Shown piece after piece: positions 17,568 to 26,654 of a stretch of 49,792 nt of DNA (position 1 is the first letter of the stretch; every line of letters begins with the position of its first letter). The stretch covers positions 16,700 to 66,491 of the forward strand of contig NZ_BNCD01000033.1 of the NCBI RefSeq assembly GCF_014656295.1. The letters are read 5' to 3'. The position numbers and the translations under genes were made by a program. Source of the stretch: Streptomyces sulfonofaciens (lineage in GTDB: Bacteria > Actinomycetota > Actinomycetes > Streptomycetales > Streptomycetaceae). The notes beneath the pieces were generated by a model. That model was not told the origin of the DNA, ran no database searches, and saw only the letters and a program-made list of their open reading frames with translations.

Positions 17568-20015
17568 CTAGGTGAGCGGCCCGGCCACCACCGCCACCGT
17601 CTTCTGCAGCGACACGCCCGAACCGTCGCGCCGCGGGTCGATCTCGGGAAGCTCGACCGGGGTGCCGTTCTTCTGCGCCGCGCGCGCCGGCGTGGGGCCT
17701 GCCCAGGCCAGGCGCAGGCAGTCCTCGCCCTTGAGGAACCGCTGGCAGCGCACCCCGCCCGTGGCACGTCCCTTGCGCGGGTACTGGTCGAAGGGCGTGA
17801 CCTTCGCGGTCGTCTGGACCGAGTCGTCGAGTGTGCCGCGCGATCCGGCGACCGTGAACACCACCGCGTCCACCGACGGGTCCACGGCGGTGAAGGAGAT
17901 CACCTTCGCCCCCTCGGTGAGCTTGATGCCCGCCATACCACCGGCGGGCCGCCCCTGCGGACGCACCTGGGACGCCGGGAAGCGCAGCAACTGGGCGTCG
18001 TCGGTGATGAAGATCAGATCTTCCTCGCCGGTGCGCAGCTCGGCCGCGCCGACGATGCGGTCGCCCTCCCGCAGGGAGATGACCTCCAACTCGTCCTTGT
18101 TCGCCGGGTAGTCGGGGACGACGCGCTTGACGACGCCGTGCTGGGTGCCGAGCGCGAGGCCGGGAGAGGACTCGTCCAGGGTGGTCAGGCACACCAGTTC
18201 CTCGTCCGCCTCCAGGGACAGGAACTCCGCGACGGGCGCGCCACCGGACAGGGTGGCGGCCGGCTCGGGCAACTGCGGCAGGTCGACCACCGCCAGCCTC
18301 AGCAGCCGCCCCGCCGAGGTGACCGCGCCCACCTCACCGCGGGCCGTCGCGGGCACGGAGGAGACGATGACGTCGTGCTTGGCACGCCTGCCCTCCGGGA
18401 CGAACGGCCGGCCCGTCGCCGTACGGGCCAGCAGGCCGGTGGACGACAGCAGGACGTGGCAGGGATCGTCCGCGACCTGGAGGGGCACGGCGACCGCCGG
18501 GACGTCCGCGGACTCCAGCAGGACGGAACGCCGGTCGGTGCCGAACTTCTTGGCGACCGCGGAGAGTTCTGCCGAGACCAGCTTGCGCAGCTCGGCGTCG
18601 GAGTCCAGGATCCGGGTGAGCTCCTCGATCTCGGCCCTGAGCTTGTCGCGCTCCGACTCCAGCTCGATGCGGTCGAACTTGGTCAGGCGGCGCAGCGGGG
18701 TGTCCAGGATGTACTGGGTCTGGACCTCGCTCAGGGAGAAGCGGTCCATCAGGCGCTGCTTCGCCTGGGCGGAGTTCTCACTGGAACGGATGAGGCGGAT
18801 GACCTCGTCGATGTCCACCAGGGCGACGAGGAGCCCCTCGACCAGGTGGAGCCGGTCGCGCTTCTTGCCGCGGCGGAACTCACTGCGGCGGCGGACCACG
18901 TCGAAGCGGTGGTCGAGGTAGACCTCCAGGAGTTCCTTGAGGCCCAGCGTCAGCGGCTGGCCGTCGACCAGCGCGACGTTGTTGATACCGAAGGACTCCT
19001 CCATGGGAGTCAGCTTGTAGAGCTGCTCCAGGACGGCCTCCGGGACGAAGCCGTTCTTGATCTCGATCACCAGGCGCAGGCCGTGGGCACGGTCCGTGAG
19101 GTCCTTGACGTCCGCGATGCCCTGCAGCTTCTTGGCGCCGACCAGGTCCTTGATCTTGGCGATCACCTTCTCGGGGCCCACCGCGAAGGGCAGCTCGGTC
19201 ACGACCAGGCCCTTGCGGCGCGGCGTCACGTTCTCCACGGAGGCGGTCGCCCTGATCTTGAAGGTGCCGCGGCCCGACTCGTACGCGTCCCTGATGCCGG
19301 CGAGGCCGACGATCCGGCCGCCGGTGGGCAGGTCGGGGCCCGGGATGTACTTCATCAGGGTCTCCAGGTCGGCGCCCGGGTACCTGATCAGATGGCGGGC
19401 GGCCGCGACGACCTCGCGGAGATTGTGCGGCGGCATGTTCGTCGCCATGCCGACGGCGATTCCGGACGCGCCGTTGACCAGCAGGTTCGGGTAGGCGGCG
19501 GGGAGGACCGCCGGCTCCTGCTCCTGGCCGTCGTAGTTCGGGTTGAAGTCGACCGTGTCCTCGTCGATCGACTCCGTCATCAGCGAGGTGGCGTCCGCCA
19601 TCCGGCATTCGGTGTACCGCATGGCGGCGGGCGGGTCGTCGTTGCCCAGCGAGCCGAAGTTGCCGTGGCCGTCCACCAGCGGCAGGCGCATGCTGAACGG
19701 CTGGGCCATGCGCACCAGGGCGTCGTAGATCGACGCGTCACCGTGGGGGTGCAGCTTTCCCATGACCTCGCCGACGACGCGGGCGCACTTCACATAGCCG
19801 CGGTCGGGGCGCAGGCCCATCTCGTTCATCTGGTAGACGATGCGGCGGTGCACCGGCTTCATGCCGTCCCGGGCGTCCGGCAGGGCGCGGGAGTAGATGA
19901 CCGAGTAGGCGTACTCGAGGTAGGAGCCCTGCATCTCGTCGACGACGTCGATGTCGAGGATCCTCTCCTCGAACGGTTCGTCGGGCGGCGGTGTCTTCGT
20001 GCTGCGGCGGGCCAT
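17568..20015 (-). CDS. parC: Topoisomerase IV subunit A (ParC, GyrA2)
   Basis: DNA-cleaving subunit of the second type IIA topoisomerase, 815 residues, partner of ParE. The winged-helix domain holds RALPDARDGMKPVHRRIVY and the active-site Tyr134 in AAMRYTECRM, which forms the covalent DNA link. A coiled-coil gate (about 380-470) and a C-terminal beta-pinwheel follow. In the quinolone region the sequence is HGDASIYD, so the position of E. coli GyrA Ser83 is Ala94. ATG at 20015 has AAGGAG about 11 bases upstream. Divergent from the M16 peptidase pair, with GGACCGC repeats between them. Confidence 0.95.
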   Translation of the reverse strand: MARRSTKTPPPDEPFEERILDIDVVDEMQGSYLEYAYSVIYSRALPDARDGMKPVHRRIVYQMNEMGLRPDRGYVKCARVVGEVMGKLHPHGDASIYDALVRMAQPFSMRLPLVDGHGNFGSLGNDDPPAAMRYTECRMADATSLMTESIDEDTVDFNPNYDGQEQEPAVLPAAYPNLLVNGASGIAVGMATNMPPHNLREVVAAARHLIRYPGADLETLMKYIPGPDLPTGGRIVGLAGIRDAYESGRGTFKIRATASVENVTPRRKGLVVTELPFAVGPEKVIAKIKDLVGAKKLQGIADVKDLTDRAHGLRLVIEIKNGFVPEAVLEQLYKLTPMEESFGINNVALVDGQPLTLGLKELLEVYLDHRFDVVRRRSEFRRGKKRDRLHLVEGLLVALVDIDEVIRLIRSSENSAQAKQRLMDRFSLSEVQTQYILDTPLRRLTKFDRIELESERDKLRAEIEELTRILDSDAELRKLVSAELSAVAKKFGTDRRSVLLESADVPAVAVPLQVADDPCHVLLSSTGLLARTATGRPFVPEGRRAKHDVIVSSVPATARGEVGAVTSAGRLLRLAVVDLPQLPEPAATLSGGAPVAEFLSLEADEELVCLTTLDESSPGLALGTQHGVVKRVVPDYPANKDELEVISLREGDRIVGAAELRTGEEDLIFITDDAQLLRFPASQVRPQGRPAGGMAGIKLTEGAKVISFTAVDPSVDAVVFTVAGSRGTLDDSVQTTAKVTPFDQYPRKGRATGGVRCQRFLKGEDCLRLAWAGPTPARAAQKNGTPVELPEIDPRRDGSGVSLQKTVAVVAGPLT

Positions 20016-20073
20016 CGCTGCTGCGGCTCCTTCACAGGGCTGCCGGTACTGCCGGGGCGTGAACGGGTTTGAT

Positions 20074-20114
20074 GCGGTCCATTGTGGACCGCCCGTGTGA
20101 CATCGCGGACCGCG
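20074..20114. promoter_or_regulatory. GGACCGC repeat cluster between parC and the M16 genes
   Basis: An inverted repeat GCGGTCCA-TTG-TGGACCGC (20074-20092) is followed by a third GGACCGC (20107-20113) inside the small palindrome CGCGGACCGCG (20104-20114). The two direct copies are 21 bases apart, two helical turns. The cluster lies 59 bases ahead of the parC start. An operator for an unknown regulator is the natural reading. Confidence 0.45.
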
Positions 20115-20257
20115 ACCCGTCCGAACGGCGTCCGCGACACCGCTCGGCCGGGAACTTCGCGAGGTGTCAGCACGCTTGCATACAGTGGGCGGACCGGCGC
20201 CAGGCGCCCGACGCCCCGCAGGGCGTTTCCACAGCTTTCGCGATCGAAGGGACGTAC

Positions 20258-21601
20258 ATGCCCATGGGTCACACGGCCACAGCGCAGGCCGGCTCCGGCG
20301 GCCTGACAGCGACCGAGCACCGCCTGGCCAACGGCCTGCGCGTGGTGCTCTCCGAGGACCACCTGACCCCGGTCGCCGCGGTCTGCCTCTGGTACGACGT
20401 CGGCTCCCGCCACGAGGTCAGCGGCCGCACGGGCCTGGCACACCTCTTCGAGCACCTGATGTTCCAGGGCTCGAAGCAGGTGCACGGCAACGGTCACTTC
20501 GAGCTGGTGCAGGGGGCCGGCGGCTCGCTGAACGGCACCACGAGCTTCGAACGCACCAACTACTTCGAGACCATGCCCGCCCACCAGCTTGAGCTTGCCC
20601 TGTGGCTGGAGGCCGACCGGATGGGCTCGCTGCTCGCCGCGCTCGACCAGGAGTCCCTCGACAACCAGCGCGACGTCGTCAAGAACGAGCGCCGCCAGCG
20701 CTACGACAACGTCCCCTACGGCACCGCCTTCGAGAAGCTGACGGCCCTCGCCTACCCGGAGGGCCACCCGTACCATCACACCCCGATCGGCTCGATGGCG
20801 GACCTGGACGCGGCCACCCTTGAGGACGCCCAGGAGTTCTTCCGCACGTACTACGCGCCTAACAACGCCGTGCTGTCCGTCGTCGGCGACATCGACCCGG
20901 AGCAGACGCTGGCCTGGGCCGAGAAGTACTTCGGCAGCATCCCCGCCTACCACGGCAAGCCCGCGCCCCGGGACGGGGGCCTGCCCGAGATCATCGGCGA
21001 GCAGCTCCGCGAGGTCGTCGAGGAGGAGGTCCCGGCCCGTGCCCTGATGGCCGCCTACCGCCTCCCGGAGGACGGCACGCGCGCGTGCGACGCCGCCGAC
21101 CTCGCGCTGACCATCCTGGGCGGCGGTGAGTCGTCCCGCCTCTACAACCGCCTCGTGCGCCGTGACCGCACCGCCGTGGCGGCCGGTTTCGGGCTGCTGC
21201 GTCTTGCGGGCGCACCGTCCCTGGGCTGGCTGGACGTGAAGGCGTCCGGTGACGTGGAGATCCCCGCCATCGAGGGTGCCGTCGACGAGGAGCTGGCCAG
21301 GTTCGCACAGGAGGGCCCGACCCCCGGCGAAATGGAGCGCGCCCAGGCGCAGTTGGAGCGCGAGTGGCTCGACCGGCTCGGCACCGTCGCGGGTCGCGCC
21401 GACGAACTCTGCAGGTACGCCGTCCTCTTCGGCGACCCGCAGTTGGCCCTGACCGCCGTCCAGCGGGCCCTGGAGGTCACCGCCGAGGAGGTCCAGGAGG
21501 CCGCGAGGGCCCAGCTACGCCCGGACAACCGCGCGGTGCTCGTCTACGAACCCACCGACGACGCCGACAGCACCGACGAGGACGAGGAGGCGGCGAAGTG
21601 A
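20258..21601 (+). CDS. M16 zinc peptidase, catalytic subunit
   Basis: M16B-family peptidase of 447 residues. The inverted zinc motif HLFEH is present (His62, catalytic Glu65, His66), and the third ligand is probably the Glu in VVKNERRQ about 80 residues later. Two structural halves of the mitochondrial-processing-peptidase type are seen, with no signal peptide, so it is probably cytoplasmic. ATG at 20258 has GAAGGGA upstream; a second in-frame ATG is at 20264. The last bases overlap the start of the second M16 gene by four, and the pair presumably forms a heterodimer. Confidence 0.92.
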   Translation: MPMGHTATAQAGSGGLTATEHRLANGLRVVLSEDHLTPVAAVCLWYDVGSRHEVSGRTGLAHLFEHLMFQGSKQVHGNGHFELVQGAGGSLNGTTSFERTNYFETMPAHQLELALWLEADRMGSLLAALDQESLDNQRDVVKNERRQRYDNVPYGTAFEKLTALAYPEGHPYHHTPIGSMADLDAATLEDAQEFFRTYYAPNNAVLSVVGDIDPEQTLAWAEKYFGSIPAYHGKPAPRDGGLPEIIGEQLREVVEEEVPARALMAAYRLPEDGTRACDAADLALTILGGGESSRLYNRLVRRDRTAVAAGFGLLRLAGAPSLGWLDVKASGDVEIPAIEGAVDEELARFAQEGPTPGEMERAQAQLEREWLDRLGTVAGRADELCRYAVLFGDPQLALTAVQRALEVTAEEVQEAARAQLRPDNRAVLVYEPTDDADSTDEDEEAAK

Positions 21602-23016
21602 CCGAGGCCGCGACGTCAGAACAGGGTTCGACGATGGAGTTCCACCCCCGGCCCCAGGCCGGCGAGGCAAGGCCCTGGGCGTTCCCCACGCCCGAGCGCG
21701 GAGCGCTCGACAACGGCCTGACACTGCTGCGCTGCCACCGTCCCGGCCAGCAGGTCGTCGCCGTGGAGGTACTGCTCGACAGCCCCCTGGAAGCGGAGCC
21801 GGAGGGCCTCGACGGGGTGGCAACGATCATGGCGCGCGCCTTCTCGGAAGGCACCGACAAGCACTCCGCCGAGGACTTCGCCGCCGAGCTGGAGCGCTGC
21901 GGCGCCACCCTGGACGCGCACGCCGACCACCCGGGGGTGCGGCTCTCCCTGGAGGTGCCCGTCTCACGGCTGCCCAAGGCGCTCGGCCTGCTCGCGGACG
22001 CCCTCCGCGCGCCCGCCTTCGCGGACAGCGAGATCGAGCGCCTCGTACGCAACCGCCTGGACGAGATCCCGCACGAGAGCGCCAACCCGGCACGCCGCGC
22101 CGCCAAGGAGCTCTCCAAGGAGCTCTTCCCGCGGACCTCGCGCATGTCGCGGCCCCGGCAGGGCACCGAGGAGACCGTCGCCGCCATCGACGCCGCGGCG
22201 GTGCGCGCCTTCTACGAGAAGCACGTACGCCCCGCGACGGCCAGCGCGGTCGTGGTGGGCGACCTCGCGGGCACCGACCTGGACGCGGTCCTCGCCGACA
22301 CCCTGGGCTCCTGGACCGGCGGCACCGCCGCCCCGCGCCCCGTGCCGCCGATCACCGCGGACGACACGGGCCGTGTGGTCATCGTGGACCGGCCGGGCGC
22401 CGTCCAGACGCAGTTGCTGATCGGCCGGATCGGGCCCGACCGCCACGACCGCGTCTGGCCCGCGCAGGTGCTCGGCACCTACTGCCTGGGCGGCACGCTC
22501 ACCTCGCGGCTCGACCGTGTGCTGCGCGAGGAGAAGGGCTACACCTACGGCGTGCGCGCCTTCACACAGGTGCTGCGCTCGCCCGCGCCCTCGTCCCCGG
22601 AGGGTGCCACGGGTGCCGCCATGATGGCGATCTCCGGATCGGTCGACACGGCCTCCACGGGCCCCGCCCTGGACGACCTCTGGAAGGTGCTGCGCACCCT
22701 CGCGGCCGACGGGCTCACCGACGACGAGCGCGATGTCGCCGTACAGAACCTGGTCGGCGTGGCCCCGCTCAAGTACGAGACGGCCGCCGCCGTCGCCGGC
22801 ACCCTGGCCGACCAGGTCGAGCAGCACCTGCCGGACGACTACCAGGGCCACCTGTACCAGCGCTTCGCCACCACCGGCACGGTCGAGGCCACGGCCGCGG
22901 TGGTGAGCGCGTTCCCGGTGGACCGGCTCGTCACCGTGCTCGTCGGGGACGCCTCGCAGATCGAGGAGCCGGTGCGCGCGCTCGGCATCGGCGAGGTCAC
23001 GGTGGTCTCGGGCTGA
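21598..23016 (+). CDS. M16 peptidase-like protein, non-catalytic subunit
   Basis: Protein of 472 residues with the M16 fold but without HxxEH: the matching place reads TIMARAFSEGTDKHS. It keeps the LDRVLREEKGYTYG segment, whose Arg/Tyr pair in such partners helps bind substrate in the shared chamber. GTG at 21598 overlaps the stop of the catalytic gene (GTGA), giving coupled translation and equal amounts. A 17-bp two-part hairpin follows. Confidence 0.9.
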   Translation: MTEAATSEQGSTMEFHPRPQAGEARPWAFPTPERGALDNGLTLLRCHRPGQQVVAVEVLLDSPLEAEPEGLDGVATIMARAFSEGTDKHSAEDFAAELERCGATLDAHADHPGVRLSLEVPVSRLPKALGLLADALRAPAFADSEIERLVRNRLDEIPHESANPARRAAKELSKELFPRTSRMSRPRQGTEETVAAIDAAAVRAFYEKHVRPATASAVVVGDLAGTDLDAVLADTLGSWTGGTAAPRPVPPITADDTGRVVIVDRPGAVQTQLLIGRIGPDRHDRVWPAQVLGTYCLGGTLTSRLDRVLREEKGYTYGVRAFTQVLRSPAPSSPEGATGAAMMAISGSVDTASTGPALDDLWKVLRTLAADGLTDDERDVAVQNLVGVAPLKYETAAAVAGTLADQVEQHLPDDYQGHLYQRFATTGTVEATAAVVSAFPVDRLVTVLVGDASQIEEPVRALGIGEVTVVSG

Positions 23017-23036
23017 CGCCCACCCGCAGGCCCGGT

Positions 23037-23080
23037 CGGTGCGGGTGTCCGTCCGTCGCGGCGGACGGAGGCCCGCACCG
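23037..23080 (+). terminator. M16 pair terminator
   Basis: An outer 9-bp stem (23037-23045 with 23072-23080) and an inner 8-bp stem (23048-23055 with 23062-23069) make a two-part hairpin 20 bases after the stop. Confidence 0.85.
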
Positions 23081-23494
23081 GGCGGGTGGTGCGCAAGGCG
23101 GGGCTTTGGGGCGGCCCGGGGCCGTACCGGTCCAGGCGGTTGGAGGGCACAGCGGTGCGGCCGGAGGGCTGTGCCCACGCGCCCGACGCGGTCACGCAGG
23201 CCGGTCCGCGAACCGTCCGCGCACCCGCGGGCGCCGTACGCGAACGGCCCCGGGGCATCACCGCAGTTACGGGTGTCGCATCCGAAATCGCGACGCATAC
23301 CACATCCGTCGACATCTCAGCGGCCGAAGCCCCTGAATTCACCCGACACCTGTCCGAATTGATAGAAAGACAGCCCATCTGCCCGTGTGGCCTGCACTAC
23401 AAAAGCGCTGATCTGTTTGTTGGGTGGTAGATGTCCCGATTAGCGTCGGTCCGGCTGTTCGTCGGACCTGCGCCGCGCCCGTGGCGCCGGACAG

Positions 23495-23634
23495 CCATCG
23501 CCGAGTCCCCCACGGCGTGAGCCCGGGGGAGCCGGGGACCCACATGTCCCGGGGTGAATCGGACTGCCCTTCCCGAGAGGGCCTTCCGTAGGAGACCTTC
23601 CTGCTCCGAACCCGTCAGCTAACCCGGTAGGCGA
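23495..23634 (+). promoter_or_regulatory. ydaO-type c-di-AMP riboswitch
   Basis: The conserved blocks of the ydaO class appear in order: GGGGGAGCCGGGGACCCA (23525-23542), GGGGTGAATC (23551-23560), and CCGAACCCGTCAGCTAACC (23606-23624) followed by CGGTAGGCG (23625-23633). The element ends 26 bases before the start of an M23 peptidase gene, a standard place in Streptomyces. c-di-AMP binding to this class generally lowers expression, linking wall hydrolysis to osmotic state. The left edge is approximate. Confidence 0.92.
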
Positions 23635-23660
23635 GAAGGAGGGAAAGGACCAGCCGCTTC

Positions 23661-24449
23661 ATGGCGTTCACCCGTGCCATCGGGAAGTACCGCCGTCCCA
23701 GCCGTCTCGTGCGATCCACCGCGTACGCGGCCGGCATCGCCGCACTCACCGCCACCGGCGTCATCGGTGGCCTCACCGCAGCACCCGCACTCGCCGCCGA
23801 GCGACCGCCCGAGGGGGCCGGGCTGACCCGTGCGCTCTCCAGCGGGGCCTCGACGGCCGACCGGATCGGCGCACAGGCGGCCGCCCAGCGGCAGGCGGCC
23901 GATGAGGCCGCGGCCCGCCGCAAGGCCGAGGAGCGGGCCTGGAAGGCGGCCGGACAGGCCAAGCGCAGGGCCGAAGGCAGGATCGAGAAGCACCGCGCAG
24001 CCAAGAAGCGGGCCGCCCGCGCCGCGGTGCGGGGCGGCCTCACCGGCTATGTCGTCCCGATCATCGGCTCGTACGTCACCACGGGCTACCGGACGGGCGG
24101 CTCCCTGTGGTCCTCCGGCAGTCACACGGGCATCGACTTCCACGCCGCCACCGGCACTCCCGTGCGCGCGGTGGGCGCCGGCACCGTCGTCGAAGCGGGC
24201 TGGGCCGGTGCCTACGGCAACGACATCGTCATCAGGATGCACGACGGCACCTACACCCAGTACGGCCACCTGTCCTCCCTCGGCGTCACCGTCGGTCAGA
24301 GCGTCGCCCCGGGGCAGCGCATCGCCCTCTCCGGGGCCACCGGCAACGTCACGGGACCCCATCTGCACTTCGAGGCCCGCACCGCACCCGACTACGGCTC
24401 CGACATCGACCCGGTGGCCTACCTCCGCTCCCACGGGGTCGTCGTCTGA
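23661..24449 (+). CDS. Secreted M23 (LytM-type) peptidoglycan peptidase
   Basis: Exported wall hydrolase of 262 residues. Signal peptide about 1-46 (ends ALA-AE), then an Ala/Lys/Arg/Glu-rich coiled coil (about 70-122), then the LytM domain. Zinc and catalytic residues are visible: His155 and Asp159 in HTGID, His203 in QYGHLSS, His236 in PHLHFE. It should cut peptide cross-links in peptidoglycan. ATG at 23661 lies shortly after the riboswitch; purine-rich GAAGGAGGG and AAAGGA precede it. Expression is expected to follow c-di-AMP. A hairpin at 24564-24591 ends the unit. Confidence 0.95.
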   Translation: MAFTRAIGKYRRPSRLVRSTAYAAGIAALTATGVIGGLTAAPALAAERPPEGAGLTRALSSGASTADRIGAQAAAQRQAADEAAARRKAEERAWKAAGQAKRRAEGRIEKHRAAKKRAARAAVRGGLTGYVVPIIGSYVTTGYRTGGSLWSSGSHTGIDFHAATGTPVRAVGAGTVVEAGWAGAYGNDIVIRMHDGTYTQYGHLSSLGVTVGQSVAPGQRIALSGATGNVTGPHLHFEARTAPDYGSDIDPVAYLRSHGVVV

Positions 24450-24764
24450 CGCTTTGCGAACCGAGTCGGGGCAAGTCCTGACGCCACTGCGTACGGCAAG
24501 CGCGGAGGACGAGCCCGGACGACGGCCCGGCAATGGGTCCGGGCAATGAGTCCGGACCCGGGACGGCCCCGCGGAAAGAACCGCGGGGCCGGAAGGCGCC
24601 GAAATCCTGCATGCCGGACACCGCGGTGAGCGGTCTTGGGCGTGCAGTCCAAAAAATACCCATGGGTTCCCGCCGCCCTTCGGAAATTCGGCATTCTGCA
24701 ATAGAGTCGCCGAACAGGCTTCGTTGGGCCGCGTTCTCGCGGAGATCAGGGCGGAGGTCGGGTC
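24450..24764. other. 315-bp gap: M23 terminator and GntR promoter region
   Basis: Holds the terminator at 24564-24591 and an AT-richer stretch (24640-24720) with a TAGAGT -10-like box near 24703. No gene is seen. Confidence 0.55.
24564..24591 (+). terminator. M23 peptidase terminator
   Basis: An 11-bp perfect stem (24564-24574 with 24581-24591) has an AAAGAA loop, 115 bases after the stop. Confidence 0.85.
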
Positions 24765-25427
24765 ATGCGCATTCCCGCGCACTCGGTATGCACGGCCATC
24801 CGGGACGACATCGTCTCCGGTGCTCTCGAGCGCGGCGGCCGGCTCACCGAGGAAGTCCTCGCACGCCGCTACGGCGTCTCGCGCATCCCGGTCCGCGAGG
24901 CGCTGCGCACCCTGGAGGCCGAGGGCTTCGTCGTCACCCGCAGACACGCGGGAGCGTGTGTCGCCGAACCCACCGAGCAGGAGGCCGCCGACCTCCTGGA
25001 GATCCGTGCGCTCCTGGAGCCGCTCGGTGCGGCGCGCGCGGCACAGCGCCGCACCGAGGCCCATCTGAAGGTGCTCAGGGGTCTGGTGCGCCTGGGCCAC
25101 GACCGCGTCAGGCGTGGTCACGGCGAGGATCTGCGCTCGCTGGAGAGCTGGTTCCACGAGACCCTGGCCCAAGCCTCGGGCAGTCCGGGCCTGACCGCCC
25201 TGCTCACCCAGCTCCGGCACAAGATCGCCTGGATGTACACGGTCGACGTCGCCGAGCGTTCCGCCGAGTCCTGGGCTGAGCACGCCGCGATCCTCGACGC
25301 GGTGGCCCGCGGTGACGCCGAGCGTGCCCGCGCGGTGACCACCGTGCACACCGAACGGAGCGTCTCGGCCCACCGCCTGCGCTTCCCCAGGACCCCCACC
25401 CGCCCCGACCGCGTGAGGGCTTCGTAA
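24765..25427 (+). CDS. GntR-family (FadR/FCD) transcription regulator
   Basis: Regulator of 220 residues. The winged helix-turn-helix (about 5-70) has LTEEVLARRYGVSRIPVREAL. The FCD domain (about 75-205) keeps an Asp/His metal-site pattern (ESWFHETLAQ and AEHAAILDAVARGD), so a carboxylic-acid ligand is likely. ATG at 24765 has GGAGG seven bases upstream. It stands alone, 700 bp from ptsH on the opposite strand. Targets unknown. Confidence 0.9.
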   Translation: MRIPAHSVCTAIRDDIVSGALERGGRLTEEVLARRYGVSRIPVREALRTLEAEGFVVTRRHAGACVAEPTEQEAADLLEIRALLEPLGAARAAQRRTEAHLKVLRGLVRLGHDRVRRGHGEDLRSLESWFHETLAQASGSPGLTALLTQLRHKIAWMYTVDVAERSAESWAEHAAILDAVARGDAERARAVTTVHTERSVSAHRLRFPRTPTRPDRVRAS

Positions 25428-26125
25428 CACGCCGTACACACTGCGGGCGACCACCTTTAACAGCCGCCCCGTACAAAAAGAGGCAGCAGATATTCGGGTG
25501 GGCGTGGGTTCATTCGTCCACGGCGCATTTTTCGTGCGCTGCACGATGACTGGCGCCCACTGGTTGCGCCGTACCGAATTCCGATCCGCAGTGGTTGTCC
25601 GCCGTCGAATCAGGCTGCGAAATGCTGGAGTGCGGCCGCATGGGCTGCATGGTGTACTCCGCCGCGATGTATTCGGCGAAACCGCGCTCGTGCGGGCATC
25701 GCCATGCCCTGCCCCGAGCGGCCCGGTGCGTCATCGCGTGACTTTCCCCGGCCGTGCGCGCATTGCCCCAGCACATTGCAGCAGCGCGCCACCGGCCGGA
25801 TCCGGTCCGATCCGTCCCGGGAACCACGAAGCCGCACCCACCGGAAGCTGACCGGCGGCTGCGGCTCGGCGGCGATGAGGCCCCGGAGCGGGCCCCCTGG
25901 AGTGATGACGGGAGCCTCGGGGGCTGAAGCCCCCGGAGCGGCGACGAAGTCCGCCAATGTGAGGGGGCTCCTCGAAAGGCGAGGGGAGTCCTCGAAGGGC
26001 GAGGGGAGTCCTCGAAGGGCGAGGGGAGTCCTCGAAGGGCCGGCGGGGCGCCGCGGTGCTGACGTCTTTGCCGAGGACGCCCCGTCTACGCCGAGGGCGC
26101 CCCGGCGCGGCCCGTCGAGACGACC
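25428..26125. other. 698-bp gap between convergent GntR gene and ptsH
   Basis: No frame shows normal codon use or protein features. The first 250 bases are AT-richer than the surroundings. The last part holds a GGGGGCT/AGCCCCC hairpin (about 25918-25934) and four 20-bp tandem repeats (25961-26040) beyond the end of ptsH. Confidence 0.6.
25961..26040. repeat. Four 20-bp tandem repeats downstream of ptsH
   Basis: The unit GAGGGGAGTCCTCGAAGGGC is present in three perfect copies (25981-26040) with one copy of three changes before them (25961-25980). Each unit contains a small GAGG/CCTC hairpin. There are no spacers, so it is not a CRISPR array. Position suits a role in ending or stabilising the ptsH transcript. 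Confidence 0.9.
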
Positions 26126-26407
26126 TCAGACCGTCTCGGGCAGCTCCTCCAGCCCCTCGGAGACCAGCTTCGCCAGCCGGTCCAGGGCTGCCTCCGCCCC
26201 TTCCGCGTCGGAAGCGAGGACGACCTCCTCGCCGCCCTGGGCGCCGAGACCGAGCACCGCGAGCATGGACGCGGCGTTCACCGGCTTGCCGTCGCTCCTG
26301 GCGATGGTCACCGGCACGCCCGAGGCCGTGGCCGCCCGGACGAAGATGGAGGCGGGGCGGGCGTGAAGCCCCTCGGCCCAGCCGATGTTGACGCGGCGCT
26401 CAGCCAT
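26126..26407 (-). CDS. ptsH: HPr, phosphocarrier protein of the sugar phosphotransferase system
   Basis: HPr of 93 residues. It passes phosphate from enzyme I to sugar-specific EIIA proteins. His15 in GLHARPA is the phosphorylation site. Ser47 in NAASMLAVLGL matches the regulatory Ser46 of Gram-positive HPr, although an HPr kinase is not expected in Streptomyces. ATG at 26407 has GAAGGG about ten bases upstream. No other PTS gene is adjacent, as in S. coelicolor. Divergent from the acyltransferase gene across 247 bp. Confidence 0.96.
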   Translation of the reverse strand: MAERRVNIGWAEGLHARPASIFVRAATASGVPVTIARSDGKPVNAASMLAVLGLGAQGGEEVVLASDAEGAEAALDRLAKLVSEGLEELPETV

Positions 26408-26654
26408 GGATCTGCTGCCCTTCAGGTTCTCGGCGGATGTGGCGGAGGTCCCGTGCGTCCCGTCTGGCCGACGGCGCGGCGATGACTCCGGGTAGTTGTC
26501 TAGACCAGTCTCCCATACCCTTCGGAGCTGCCGGACAGGCCCCGCCGACCGCGGTCGGCGTCCTCGGGAACAGGCTGCGCCCCGGCTGCGACGCGGCTTC
26601 GATCCGGCCGCGGCCCGCCCGGAAACGCGCCCGTGCAGGCCGTACGCTGACCCC

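Larger units (their letters stand above)
23017..23660. other. 644-bp gap: terminator, AT-richer stretch, riboswitch leader
   Basis: Contains a terminator (23037-23080), an AT-richer stretch (about 23270-23440) that probably holds the promoter, and the c-di-AMP riboswitch (23495-23634). A forward frame ending at 23430 has random codon use and is not called. Confidence 0.7.

Noticed and set aside
23086..23430. Forward frame of 114 codons before the riboswitch, ending CPCGLHYKSADLFVGW
   Set aside because: GC at third positions is near random in its second half, there is no ribosome site, and the stretch looks like the promoter of the riboswitch transcript.
25498..25851. Forward frame of 117 codons and overlapping reverse frame in the ptsH gap
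   Set aside because: Codon use is unlike that of neighbouring genes in either frame, and no motif or ribosome site was seen.
25961..26040. Possible CRISPR array
   Set aside because: The 20-bp units are head-to-tail with no spacers and no cas genes are nearby.
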